DNA of 64,000 bases from Symsagittifera roscoffensis (Eukaryota; Xenacoelomorpha; Acoela; Convolutidae): NCBI RefSeq assembly GCF_963678635.1, contig NC_087065.1:21335480-21399479 (forward strand). Direction: 5' to 3'. The notes beneath the pieces were generated by a model. That model saw nothing but the letters and a program-made list of their open reading frames with translations. It had not been told where the DNA came from and ran no database searches. A program made the position numbers and the translations under genes. Of this stretch, positions 11,836 through 21,779 are shown piece by piece. How positions within the stretch are numbered: position 1 is the first letter of the stretch; each line of letters opens with the position of its first letter.

Positions 11836-12789
11836 TCACAATGAAGTTTCATTCCACAACAGCACTTTCTTCAACTGAGGTTTGATTTCAGCTTTAGAGG
11901 CCAGTTTTGATGTTTGCGGCACATTTCGAAGGAGCACATGTGTCGAAGGAGCCTGTTTTGAATGACCATGTTTTTCATATGTTGTGGTTCTGGGTGATGC
12001 TTTAGGTCCAACACTGATTGGCTTAGATCGCATAGGTTTTCTCATCAGATGCTTTCGATCAAAGTTAGAAGAGTTTTTTTGGCTTTCTGAGTTCCACTTA
12101 ACTTTTGGCACTAAATACTCAGTTCCACTGGACGATGAGCTGGCAACACAAACGTCGGCAGGTTCCGAGATGTGCCTCTGCATCCTGAGGTTTCCCGTTT
12201 GAAACGAAGTGGGTTTTGGCAGTGATCGTGTTGCGTAATACAGACCTCCTGATGACGTAATCTGGCTCTGGCTACTGTCAGTGGATTCATAACTCTCAGC
12301 GATTGAGGAGTAGATTTCGTGGTAAGCTTGACTGATGACCTCTTGTGATTCAGATCCCAATGATTCAAGGTAGGATGAAAGGTCGTTTGGGTTCACGTAC
12401 TGGTACGAATTAGACTCGTTAGAGTAGATTGAGTTAGATTGCATTGCAGAAGGAATTGACTCGTATTCGGGAAAGTTCGATAACTGTTCTGATACAAAAG
12501 ACGAGTTGTTGTTGATTTCCTCATAATAATTACTAATGGCCAGTTCCTCTAGAAATTCCAGTAAGCTAAGTTCCCTCTCAGGTGTGAACTCAGCTTCTTC
12601 GGACAAGGCAGGCGAGTTTGAGTGTTCGCTTCTGTGGCAGGTGTTTTGGCGGGTATCCAACTGGTACGTGGTTTGTTTTTCTGGGGTTTGGTACTCGTAT
12701 TCATTCTCCGATTCGTCGCTCTCGGAGTGTTGACTCATTTCCACCGGCAGTTGAGGCAGGGGCAGTTCTTTAGCAGATTTGGCAACCAT
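11836..12789 (-). CDS. Unrecognised Ser/Glu/Tyr-rich protein, 317 aa, single uninterrupted frame
   Basis: I do not recognise this protein. A frame of this length is far beyond chance at this base composition. I start it at ATG 12789 because that codon sits in a good context (AAACATGG); the frame extends a few codons further without another ATG. The N-terminal half is acidic with many Ser, Asn and Tyr: a Glu/Tyr cluster near residues 25-35 and a Leu/Glu helix-like stretch, LSLLEFLEELAISNYYEEI, near 75-95. A poly-Ser patch lies near 217-221. The C-terminal third is basic (Lys/Arg/Pro) and ends LLWNETSL. No signal peptide, membrane segment or zinc finger is visible. It looks intrinsically disordered, as in a scaffold or regulatory protein; that is inference. 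It could be one exon of a larger gene, but the TGA ends the frame without an obvious donor. ATTAAA follows 15 bp downstream. Confidence 0.7.
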   Translation of the reverse strand: MVAKSAKELPLPQLPVEMSQHSESDESENEYEYQTPEKQTTYQLDTRQNTCHRSEHSNSPALSEEAEFTPERELSLLEFLEELAISNYYEEINNNSSFVSEQLSNFPEYESIPSAMQSNSIYSNESNSYQYVNPNDLSSYLESLGSESQEVISQAYHEIYSSIAESYESTDSSQSQITSSGGLYYATRSLPKPTSFQTGNLRMQRHISEPADVCVASSSSSGTEYLVPKVKWNSESQKNSSNFDRKHLMRKPMRSKPISVGPKASPRTTTYEKHGHSKQAPSTHVLLRNVPQTSKLASKAEIKPQLKKVLLWNETSL

Positions 12790-13830
12790 GTTTAACAATA
12801 AGCAAATTGATTGAATAATAATTTATGTTGAAATAGTGAATTTAAATTTCCGGTATTGGAGCTCTGATTAAGTTTGCCGATGGCTTGTAAGTTTATATCA
12901 GTATCGGATAATCAATTTATCTCGAAATGGCGTTGAATGGTGAAATCTGATAACAACTTGGTATTTGGAAGTGACAATAAAAGAAGTTTGTATCCCACGA
13001 TTATTTGAATGATGAATTAAATGACTGGTTATTAGATTAGAATGAAAAGTTTTATCGATGTTGTTGGTATGAGTTTTCGAAGAATAATGATTGCTCTTGC
13101 TGAGCTGAAAAGGTGTGTGCGAGGATATTTTTCACACCTAAGTGTAAAAATCAAGTTTGTTTCATCAAAATCTTCGTGAAAAAAAAGAGTTCGGAAATTA
13201 GTCACACTACAGATTTTGTACAACGCAATAAATATAAAAACTATTTTAAGATGAATCGATAAAAAGACAAGTGTTAAAATATATTAACAGAAATACTTAT
13301 TCACAACATGTGAATTGAAAATATAAGCTTTTGAATTGTTGCGCCGATTTTTACAGCTGTTAAAAATTGAGTGTTTTTCTTAAGGTAGCGACAGATTTAT
13401 AAAAACTTAGCACCATCGACCAAGCGGATTAGATACCTAGTGCGATAATTAGGACCACCTAATAAGTTCCAAAGATGGATCCAGCTTCTTTGAAAATGAA
13501 ATATCTTTTTGGAAGACACCGCTTTTGGTAATAGTTCGCTGGTTATTAGGTATAACTAGGATGCTTGATTAGTTTACTGTTGGTAATAAACGGATTAAAC
13601 TAATGTCAATCAACCGGATTAGCTAATTAAGCGAGCGCATTTAATTAACATCACAAATAGACAATATGCCACTCCCCATTTTGGGAATCATTAAATGTGA
13701 TCGTAAACGATACTAGAAGAGCTCTAAGCTCATTTTTAACTGGCATATGGTAGAACCTAAAAGGAATGAGTATCTTCTTTTTTTTAAATGTGAACCTTTA
13801 CAAGTATAATTTTATTTCCTCTTTTTCGAT
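12790..13830. other. Upstream flank of the 317-aa ORF
   Basis: This would hold the promoter of the minus-strand gene at 12789. No convincing TATA or initiator could be singled out in the A/T-rich background. Short runs of AATAGATAAACAAT lie beyond it, at 13971-14040. Confidence 0.3.
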
Positions 13831-14261
13831 AGGTGACGAAGTGGCGAAGAAACTTTTTGGGCCGCGCAAAGTTGTGAATTTTTTGGCGACACGCAGATTC
13901 GCTCAAAATGCTTCATCGCACAAAGTCGCTACATACCCTTTGAGTCGCAATGATTGCAACAAATGTCGGCACAATAGATAAACAATATCATTAACAATTA
14001 TCTATAAACAATTATCTATAATCATCATAATAGATAAACAATGGGTCTTCATATGCAACCGAGTAAAAACAACTGCATTTTTCAAGACACACAATTGAGT
14101 TATAAGGTGGGGGCTTGTGAAAGAAAAAAAGCCGAGTTGAAACGTTATGATGTAAATAATGGCAGAATAGCGAAGTATTAGATAGATTATAATTAAGAGT
14201 GACCCAAATTTGATCCGGTTTGCTGATGGTCAGCGATTAGATGTAGGCAGTAGCGACCTTT

Positions 14262-14390
14262 CCATCCTTCATTGGACCCCCTGACCCCCCAAAGGCACCG
14301 TAGCAGTATTCGAGGAGATCAATTTCTAGCTGCACGACTCTGAAACTTTCGACCCCCACCCCTTCGATAAAATCCCAGATCCGCTTTTAG
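14262..14390 (+). mobile_element. Family B fragment, internally deleted
   Basis: The start-like GGACCCCCTGACCCCCCAAAGG and the end-like CCCTTCGATAAAATCCCAGA are separated by only about 80 bp, so the middle is missing. Confidence 0.4.
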
Positions 14391-14707
14391 TCAGAATTTT
14401 CAGAAAAAAAAGACACGAGTTTACATTCGGCATCGGCTCAAAGTTTTTCAAAACACGGCCTTTTTATTTCAATTATGGAGTGTATTTTGAAGTTTGACCA
14501 AAAACTTGCTGGAACGTTTTTCTCAAAACAAAAAATATTGATGAGAAAAATTCATTTAATTTTTTTTGATTTTGTAAACTATTGTTGAAACAAAAAGTTA
14601 TGGACGTATCTAAAATTATCTCAGTAGAAAATTTTCAAAAATTCTGTCGACCTTTTTTTTTCAGGCGATTTGAAAAAAAAACAGGCCACAGAAAGGGTGC
14701 ATTTTTA

Positions 14708-15001
14708 GGCACTTTTCATTTTTTGAAAATGTTTTCTCTAAAAAATGCGTTTTTTCTTGAACGCTTTTAGAAAATATTTAAGATCTGCCGGCCAAAATGG
14801 ATGTCGTAAAATGTGCCAGGAGGTTGAATCGCCGAAGAGGGAAGGGTAGGGGAGAGGAGAGGAGAGGAGAGTAGGGGAGGGAAGGAGGGAGGGTCCTTGT
14901 CATACTTTACATCGTAACATCACGCTCTTACATATTACAGCACATAAAACAACTATAAAATTGGAAAGTTTGAAATGTGGTGGGGAGAGGGGAAAAGTGC
15001 C
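14708..15001. mobile_element. Family C MITE, diverged
   Basis: Ends GGCACTTTTC and GAAAAGTGCC are inverted. The inside carries the family signature CATCGTAACATCACGC and ACATAAAAC. A GGGAGAGGAGAGGAGAG-type purine tract at 14830-14893 has expanded within it. Confidence 0.5.
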
Positions 15002-15019
15002 AAACCTAAACTGTCTCCT

Positions 15020-15724
15020 AAACTGTTAGTAAACAGCATAATTATTTTTTGAGTGCTACTAGTGCTAATTTGACATGTGCGTTACTAGTGATAAATGCGT
15101 AGCCATAAACCATAATATCTAACAAGAGTGGTCGTATTTGGGCAAGGCTTTGAATCTTCTGACTGTCCTTTAGGCTCTCTGTTGATTCAAGCGCACTATA
15201 CCTCTTGTGTTGAATGCGAGTCGAGCGGAGTGGAGCGAAGACAGGCAAGCAATCGTAACTTGCCAAAGCCAAAAATCTTGCTACGATTGTCACTTTTACG
15301 AATTTTGGTCAAATAAAAAAACGGAATAGTTTTTTAGCACTTAAGTTTCTGATTTTTTTTGGTTAGAAGTTCTAATTTAAAAAATCAGATATTTAGTGCT
15401 AATCAGATACTTAGTGCTAAGGTTCATTTTTTTATTTGACCAAAATTTGAAAAACGTGTGAAACGTAGCAAGGTTTTTGGCTTTTGCATGTTAGAATTGC
15501 TTGCTTCTCTTCGCTCCACTCCGCTCGACTCGCATTCGACTTAAGATGTATAGTAGGCGTGAATCAGCAATGAGCCCAAAGGACAGTCAAAAGATTAAAA
15601 GCTTTGCCCAAATACGACGAGTCTTGATAGAAATTATGGTTTATGGCAACGCACATATCACAAGTAACGCACATATCAAATTAGCAATAGTTCAAAAATT
15701 AATTATGCTGTGTACTAACAAATT
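15020..15724. mobile_element. Foldback element with arms of about 350 bp
   Basis: The left arm from AACTGTTAGTAAACAGCATA is matched by the reverse complement of AATTATGCTGTGTACTAACA at the right end. The match continues inward (CATATCAAATTAGC, GGACAGTC, CGCTCGACTCGCATTC, TTTGACCAAAAT) to the centre GTTAGAAGTTCTAAT near 15372. The whole element can fold into one hairpin. Both arms carry G+C-rich ACTCCGCTCGACTCGC. No transposase inside. Confidence 0.82.
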
Positions 15725-16168
15725 AAGAGAATTTGACTTCCTTTTTTACCAAAACAATGCAAAAAAAAGATAGCATTCAGAGTATTTGCATGATTTATAA
15801 TGATATGATATTTATGTTACATAGTTATATTATATGCCTGGTCGTAGGGTCTAATCAGAATACTTATTTAGGGTATTCCTTACGAGTGTTTGCTAAAAGT
15901 TATTTCAAGTATAACTTACAAAAATAAGTCTGATTGAAATTGTAAAAGTTTCCGAGTGAAGGAAACAAAGATTTATTTTGCGTTTACTAACGCAATATTA
16001 AGAACGTTGAGCTGGCCTTTTTCCCCGCTTATTGAACAACATATTTTACGAGTGATTCATAACAAATCAGTCATCATGGCAGTATTCAAAACCCCATAAC
16101 GATACAAAAACTGGTTGCAAACTAAAAATGTTTTCTATTTGGAGAGTTAAAGCAATTATGTAATCGAG

Positions 16169-16456
16169 ATGCTGAAAAAAAATTATTTAAAAAGTTTATC
16201 TGAAGAAAAAACTCACCAAGCACAAATTTTGTTTCTGGCCTGGATTCCGTGTAAAAGAGCATTTATTTTTGTTGCAGTTTCAAAAGTGCAATCAAAGGAG
16301 TTAAAAGAAATTGGAAATTTTTCAGTCCTTCCGCTTATTCGTGAAATTGAAACAAAGTCAGCTACAAATGTTGCAAGAAGTTTACGAAGACAATTAAACG
16401 AAAACACAAGTATGCAAAAATTGTTATACATACCAAACTGCATTGACCAAAATTAA
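16169..16456 (+). CDS. Small unidentified ORF, 95 aa
   Basis: True ATG start, open for 95 codons with a mixed charged/hydrophobic composition (ETKSATNVARSLRRQLNENT near the end). No domain recognised. The opposite strand is also open here, so this may be chance or a fragment of an old mobile-element gene. Confidence 0.18.
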   Translation: MLKKNYLKSLSEEKTHQAQILFLAWIPCKRAFIFVAVSKVQSKELKEIGNFSVLPLIREIETKSATNVARSLRRQLNENTSMQKLLYIPNCIDQN

Positions 16457-16717
16457 ATTAAAAATTATTTGTTTGCAAAAAAAACTCCAAAAACAAGTTC
16501 CAAGCGGTTTTTTATGAGGAATGGAAAGTAAAGTAAACCATATCAGACTTTTAGCCGAACTTCTGTAAAAATATTCATGAAAAGTAATGCAATAAAAAGC
16601 ATGCTAAAATCACTTCATTTATTTAAAAACATGCTCACAACTAATAATCCAGCTTTCAAGAAAGAAAATGCTGAATAAAAAAACTTAGCCAACTGAATAT
16701 CTTTGACAATTTGATAT

Positions 16718-16867
16718 TTTTGCTAATTGGCAGTGTCTTGGTAGTGATTTTTTCTTAAAATGCTAATTTTAAACCGCGCAACATTTTCACGTTTCATTAT
16801 GATTTTATCATATTTTTTTAAATCAAGACACTGCCAATTACACCAAGACACTGCCAATTAGGCAAAA
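16718..16867. repeat. Small inverted repeat with a duplicated right arm
   Basis: GCTAATTGGCAGTGTCTTGG at 16722 recurs inverted twice in tandem at 16824-16867 (AAGACACTGCCAATTA, then CACC, then AAGACACTGCCAATTAGGC). About 80 bp lie between the arms. Confidence 0.7.
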
Positions 16868-16869
16868 AA

Positions 16870-19380
16870 CGAACTCAAAAACACGACGAAATTTTGACAA
16901 AAATTCGATAGAAACACCTAAAAATCCGTCAATTCTGTTATTTTTCATTCTTAGGCAAAAAAATGAGTAAGTCAATCTCATCAGCTTCCTAAGAAACTAA
17001 TTTGATCCCATTATTTCGAATTCTTTATATTGTATGTGAGGTTGTTATCACAGCAAGAACAATTGTAAAATTAGTTATGATAAGCTGGTTAATTTACGTC
17101 TTCAAAACACGATTTTTATCTTTTGGTACGGTTATGTTAAGCCTTTTCAAAAAATTTTATCTACTATTTGTAAAAATTTGAATCCCGCATCTTGAATAGT
17201 TCCAGAGAAAACGAACAAAACGTGAAAAAAAAGTTCGCATTTTTTTTCGTTAAAATCAAAAAGTTGCGTTTTCACTGTCCTGTGACTGTAGTTCAGTTAA
17301 GGCTATTTTCTTTTAAATTTTTTTGCAGTATTTTCATGCATAATTTAAGGAAGAGAAATTAATTATTCTAATAAGGTCTTATTATTTTGCGTTACTTGAA
17401 CAGGAAAACAAACACTCAGACCGGCATAAACCATCCTTTTTTTGATTCTCGATACGTAAATGCAAAAAAATTAATTCTTCGAATGGTGTTTTAGGAATTC
17501 TTGTAACCTAACTGTTGATATCACTGGAAATTGGGCAAAACTTTAATTTCGGAATGTGTTATTTTTTTCAAAATTGTTATTTTTTTCAACGAAAATAAAA
17601 AATCACAAATTAGATGTAGCAAATTTTTTTGAAGAGTTCCGAAATGAAGTACTTTTCGTTTCGACGGTTGACAAGTTTTTAATGAATGAAAGCAACAATG
17701 GGGAAATATCACTTTAATTTGAAAAGGTAACCTTTGTTTGATTAATTTCAAAGACCAATTTCTGAAAACTTTTTTAAATTTATTTTTTTTTTCGAGTTTC
17801 ATTTTGCAAAAAATTGCGGTCAGAGTAGTCTGTGCTTTGTGTAGCAACTACTCACTCTGTACTAATTTTTGTATGATGCAGTCAGGAAGCACTAAAATAT
17901 CGAAGTGCCAATCTAAATTAAGCAGCAATTTGATATTGCAAAACTGAATGAGCAAAACAATGCAACCCCGGGTTGAAGTCACAGAGAAAAACTGTACTTC
18001 TGAAAATGTATCAGATATAGGCAAATGGTAACTTATCTCTGTTCAGACATAAATCAGAGAAAAAAACGTCATTACTGTAACAATACCGTTTTCATTCTGC
18101 TAATTTTTTGATCAGAATCAAATCAGAGGTTTTGTTCTGATATTTTTCCGATCAGAATCAAATCAGAGGTTTTGTTTTGATTTTTGTCTGATCGTAATAA
18201 AATCAAAACTTTTTTTGTTATCTCTAAAATCAGAAATCGAAAGAGAAATGATCAGAACAGCAACTTTTTGTATAAAAACTTTAAAAATTCTAGAAAAAAG
18301 TCTAGGCACAAACGTGATTTCAATAAAATTATTTGGTCGGGCTGATTTTATTGTGTACACTTACTGCGAGAGCAAGTGTCTTATAACCGCGAACTAAACT
18401 TAATTTGACGTAAAAAATTTCTCTGAAGTTTTTTTTGCAAGAAATTGATGTTGCTTTCCCAGGCCAAGCAGTCCTTGAAATCTTGAAAATCTTTGAGAAA
18501 TCTAAAAATTTTGTTTTTGAAATTTTGGCAAGATTACGTCAGGAATCTTGAAGATTGGCATAAACCGTTAAAAAAGTTTTAAAAAACTTGAAGACCAAAA
18601 AAATTGCAAACATTTTTTTTACAAATTTTCCTCCAGTTTTTTAAAATCAAGGGATTGCGAGCGCTTAAAAACCAAAGGCTATCAAACTGTTAAAATTATA
18701 AATCAAAGTTTTTGAGTTAAAATTGAACCATATAATAAAAAAACTAAAAATCATCAGAATATACTTGAGTTTATGAATTTGAGTCTTGAGTTTGAGTCTT
18801 GAATTTTTCAGAAAAACTTATGATGATTTTTAATTCAAAAAACTTTGAGGCGATAAACTGAGGCACTAAAATTTGTCAAAATAATGAAGAGTTTGTCGTA
18901 AAAACTTTACAATGTTGATTTTTTTTTAAAAATTGACCAACTAATTCTTGCAAAACTTTTGATAATTCAATTTTTGATAAAAAGAACTTTGATTGGGGCA
19001 ACATTTAGCTTCAGAAGTCTTCAAATCTGTAGCACTTGATAAATTTGAATCATAAATTTGTAAGCAGTATTCTGAATGTTAAATTTTTTGTTTGAGACAA
19101 ATTTTCTCAAACAAAAAAATTTTCTCTATGTCGAAAAAATTCACTGTGAATTTTATGCTTATTTGAACAAGTAAAGCAATCGAGTAGAAATTTAAGGCAT
19201 AAATGTAGTTATATAAGGAAATTAAAACTATATTAAACTTTTTTTGCTTTTTTATTTTTTGAAAATCTATGATAGAAAAAGTAGTTCTTGTTTACTGAAA
19301 CCAGCTGTAATCGATTTATCCAGGCTACATTTTGCCTCTCTACCCTGCTGGCAGATATACACTGTGCCGAACTTTTTTTT
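16870..19380. other. No convincing gene
   Basis: A/T-rich. The 108-codon minus frame at 17521-17847 is Lys/Phe/Leu-rich with long A/T runs and is judged chance. A possible 29-bp exon (18393-18365, minus) is too weak to list. Confidence 0.35.
18105..18200. repeat. Short tandem repeat, about 42-bp unit
   Basis: GATCAGAATCAAATCAGAGG plus TTTTGTT(C/T)TGAT occurs twice, with a third worn unit (GATCGTAATAAAATCAAAAC). Confidence 0.8.
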
Positions 19381-19397
19381 TCACTGCGTCGGAACAG

Positions 19398-19430
19398 TCT
19401 GCGCAACAAGTTACCTCTGAACTTTGTGAA
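19398..19430 (+). CDS. Candidate 33-bp plus-strand microexon
   Basis: A pyrimidine run and ACAG acceptor precede SAQQVTSELCE (phase 0 in and out), followed by GAA|GTAAGC. It is one of very few plausible exons on the plus strand. No partner exon was found. Confidence 0.13.
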
Positions 19431-19983
19431 GTAAGCGATAATTTCAAATTCTAGTAATAACTGTTTTTGTTTTTTGGCAACTCACGTAAGCTATGAAACA
19501 CTTTTTTGGCCAATTTGGCTTCTCACAATTTCTCACGAATCTTTAATCAACTGGTCTTACGTGCAGTGTTTTTCTGAGAAAACATGGAGTTTCATCGAGT
19601 TTTGAACAATCACGTTTTGTACGATATAATCACTGGTGTTTTTACTTTCTAAAAACTTTTTTGCTCTTGAATGAGCAAAAAACGGAAGCGAAAACTTCTA
19701 ATTTTGCCTAAAATTGCCCTGTGAAACAAAAAGAGCAAAAATACATAACTTAGAGTTTGTGCTGAAAAATTCTGTCAAATTCATTTATACTCGGATAACA
19801 TACCGTTAAGTCGATTTTTTTTCAATATTTGAAGCAAAGGTTGTCAGAAAATACAAATGGAAAAATTACAAAAGTGTTGGTTATTTTTTGTGCGTATAAC
19901 ACAAAAAAAAGTTATGCAATTACTCTTTTAAAACTTTTTTTGCTATCACGAGATCTTAAAAAAGATTTTTTCGGACCCAAAAT

Positions 19984-20111
19984 TTACTTTTTTTCCGCTC
20001 CCTGCAAATCAACCGCAAACAGTAATTCACAATCACTAATTTTCTTGCGTTGCTCTACTTCATGCTTGTCTAAATGCCCTCTAAAAGGCTCAACCATTCT
20101 GACAGCACCTT
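19984..20111 (-). CDS. Candidate orphan terminal exon (41 codons) downstream of the receptor
   Basis: Acceptor GTTTTTCTTTTTTAG, then in phase 1 a frame encoding GAVRMVEPFRGHLDKHEVEQ and a Lys/Glu-rich end (LLFAVDLQGAEKK, TAA). The codon composition is unlike the surrounding A/T runs. It is not compatible in phase with the alternative donor in receptor exon 6, so it is probably not part of the receptor. The parent gene was not found; a decayed transposase fragment is an alternative. Confidence 0.33.
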
Positions 20112-20119
20112 CTAAAAAA

Positions 20120-21474
20120 GAAAAACAAACTATTTTTTTCTGTATACTTTTGCTGCATTTACAACCAGTTAACTCAATTAACAGGAAGATTGGATTGTGT
20201 GCTATAAGTGAAAGCTTTTTGGTGAAAAGTTGAGCAAAATATTTCTCTTTGATGAGTTATGGACTCTGAAAATATGAATGCATTGGTGTGAAAATATGAA
20301 TGCATTGGGAATGCAATGAGGATTCTTTTCTTAGATTCCTGCTCTGGCTTGATTTTCGTGAAAAAAAAATCATTAAAAAAATCGTTAGCAAAAAAATGGA
20401 AGAGTTCTTTGGCCTCCGGCTTTTAATATGATAGATCACTCAACTCTCTCTGATGATGATTTGTGGTAGCTGATATACAGCCTCGTGAAGGGATGACGTG
20501 AGGGCGGGTTTATGAGGAGGGGGGATGATCTCATATGCGAAGCAGACAAAAAGGGGTTAAATTTGGCTAAACGAAAATAAATTTTAGCAAAAGTTTAAAA
20601 AAAATTGCGAAAAAAGTTAGAAAAATTATATTTAATCCATTTTAACCTGGCTTAATCGGGTATTTTTTTAAATTTTTAATGGCTGACAATGAAAGTTCAT
20701 GATAATTGATGTTTATCCCTGAAATTTTAGTTTCCGGTTTTCTCGAATGCATCATACGAGAAAACGAATTATAATGGATTAAACGAATTATAAAAGTTTT
20801 CTCGACCATTTTGAGACTAATAAATTAAATTTCTGAGGGTTTTCTTGATGGTGCGAGAAGCAATTAACAAATCATTTTCAAAAACCTAATCAGCAATATT
20901 TTTATTTCGGCCAAATTGTTTTCCTAGATTTTCCCCAACTTCTGATAAGACCATGCCCTACTTAGCAGAAAATTTCTGCACCTTAGACAAACATTTTTAC
21001 AATCAATTTCATTTTTCGTCAATCCAGGCACTTTTTCTTCTAAATTTTTCTCCAGAGGCACTTTCTCGACAAAATGATTAAAGTTATTGCGTTTTTAAAT
21101 TAAAACCCAAAAAGACCCAAAAAGACAAAAAGTGGAAAATTGGTCTGTGTGGAGAAAATATGGTTCTAAGTAAGAAGAGCTGTAGGGTTTTTCATTGCTC
21201 GATTGCGGACAGACCTCATTAATCAATTTTGACGACTTTCGAAAAGAGATTAGAAAGTATTGACCTAATTAAAACCAAAAAGATAATGTTGCCCAAAAAC
21301 GAGTTAGCAAAACTTGTTAATGCGGTTTCCTAGCTAAGCTCTTCAAGATCCAACGGTTGAACTGCAATGATAGATATTCAGTATAAGTGTATTTTGTTTA
21401 TACAAACTTTACAAATGGCTGATTCAAATAAACAAATCTGATTTCTTAATTAACGACTATAAATTTGATTGCTT
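20120..21474. other. Receptor 3' flank
   Basis: Expected to contain the receptor 3' untranslated region; no clear poly(A) signal. A block at 20405-20480 (TTTAATATGATAGATCAC...GATTTGTGGTAGCTGAT) recurs diverged at 28190-28260, so it is a repeat. Confidence 0.35.
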
Positions 21475-21779
21475 CTAAATATTATATTGTTGATTCAAAT
21501 GAGGAGCAAAATCCACGCTAGCAGCTGAGGACTTCTTTTTCGCAGCTGTTGTCATTAGAACTGCAGCGCCTCGGCCCAGCCCCCTGGTTGCCGCTTGGGA
21601 GACGGGAGGGGGACCTGCTCGGCCCATTCTTCTCACCCGTCTGGAGGCCGGTATGGAGGTGGGTGTTGCCCCCCTCAAGTGGGGGTTGTGCTTGCCCTTG
21701 TATAGTTCTCGGAATGCCTTTTTGAAGCTGTCGATACATAAGGGATACAGGATTGGGTTGAGAAATGAGTTCATGTAGC
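21475..21779 (-). CDS. GPCR exon 6: rest of TM7, helix 8 and C-terminal tail
   Basis: Encodes residues 441-541 and a TAG stop. Acceptor TGTATTCCCAG in phase 1. NPILYPLC gives NPxxY (448-452) and C455, a possible palmitoylation site; DSFKKAF forms helix 8 as in H1. The tail of about 80 residues is longer than in vertebrate H1, is Arg/Gly/Ala/Pro-rich, and is much more G+C-rich than its surroundings. An internal CGG|GTGAGA could act as an alternative donor. No clear AATAAA lies just downstream. Confidence 0.93.

Noticed and set aside
19829-20233. 134-codon plus frame
   Set aside because: It overlaps the better-supported minus exon 20111-19984; the rest is Lys/Phe-rich.
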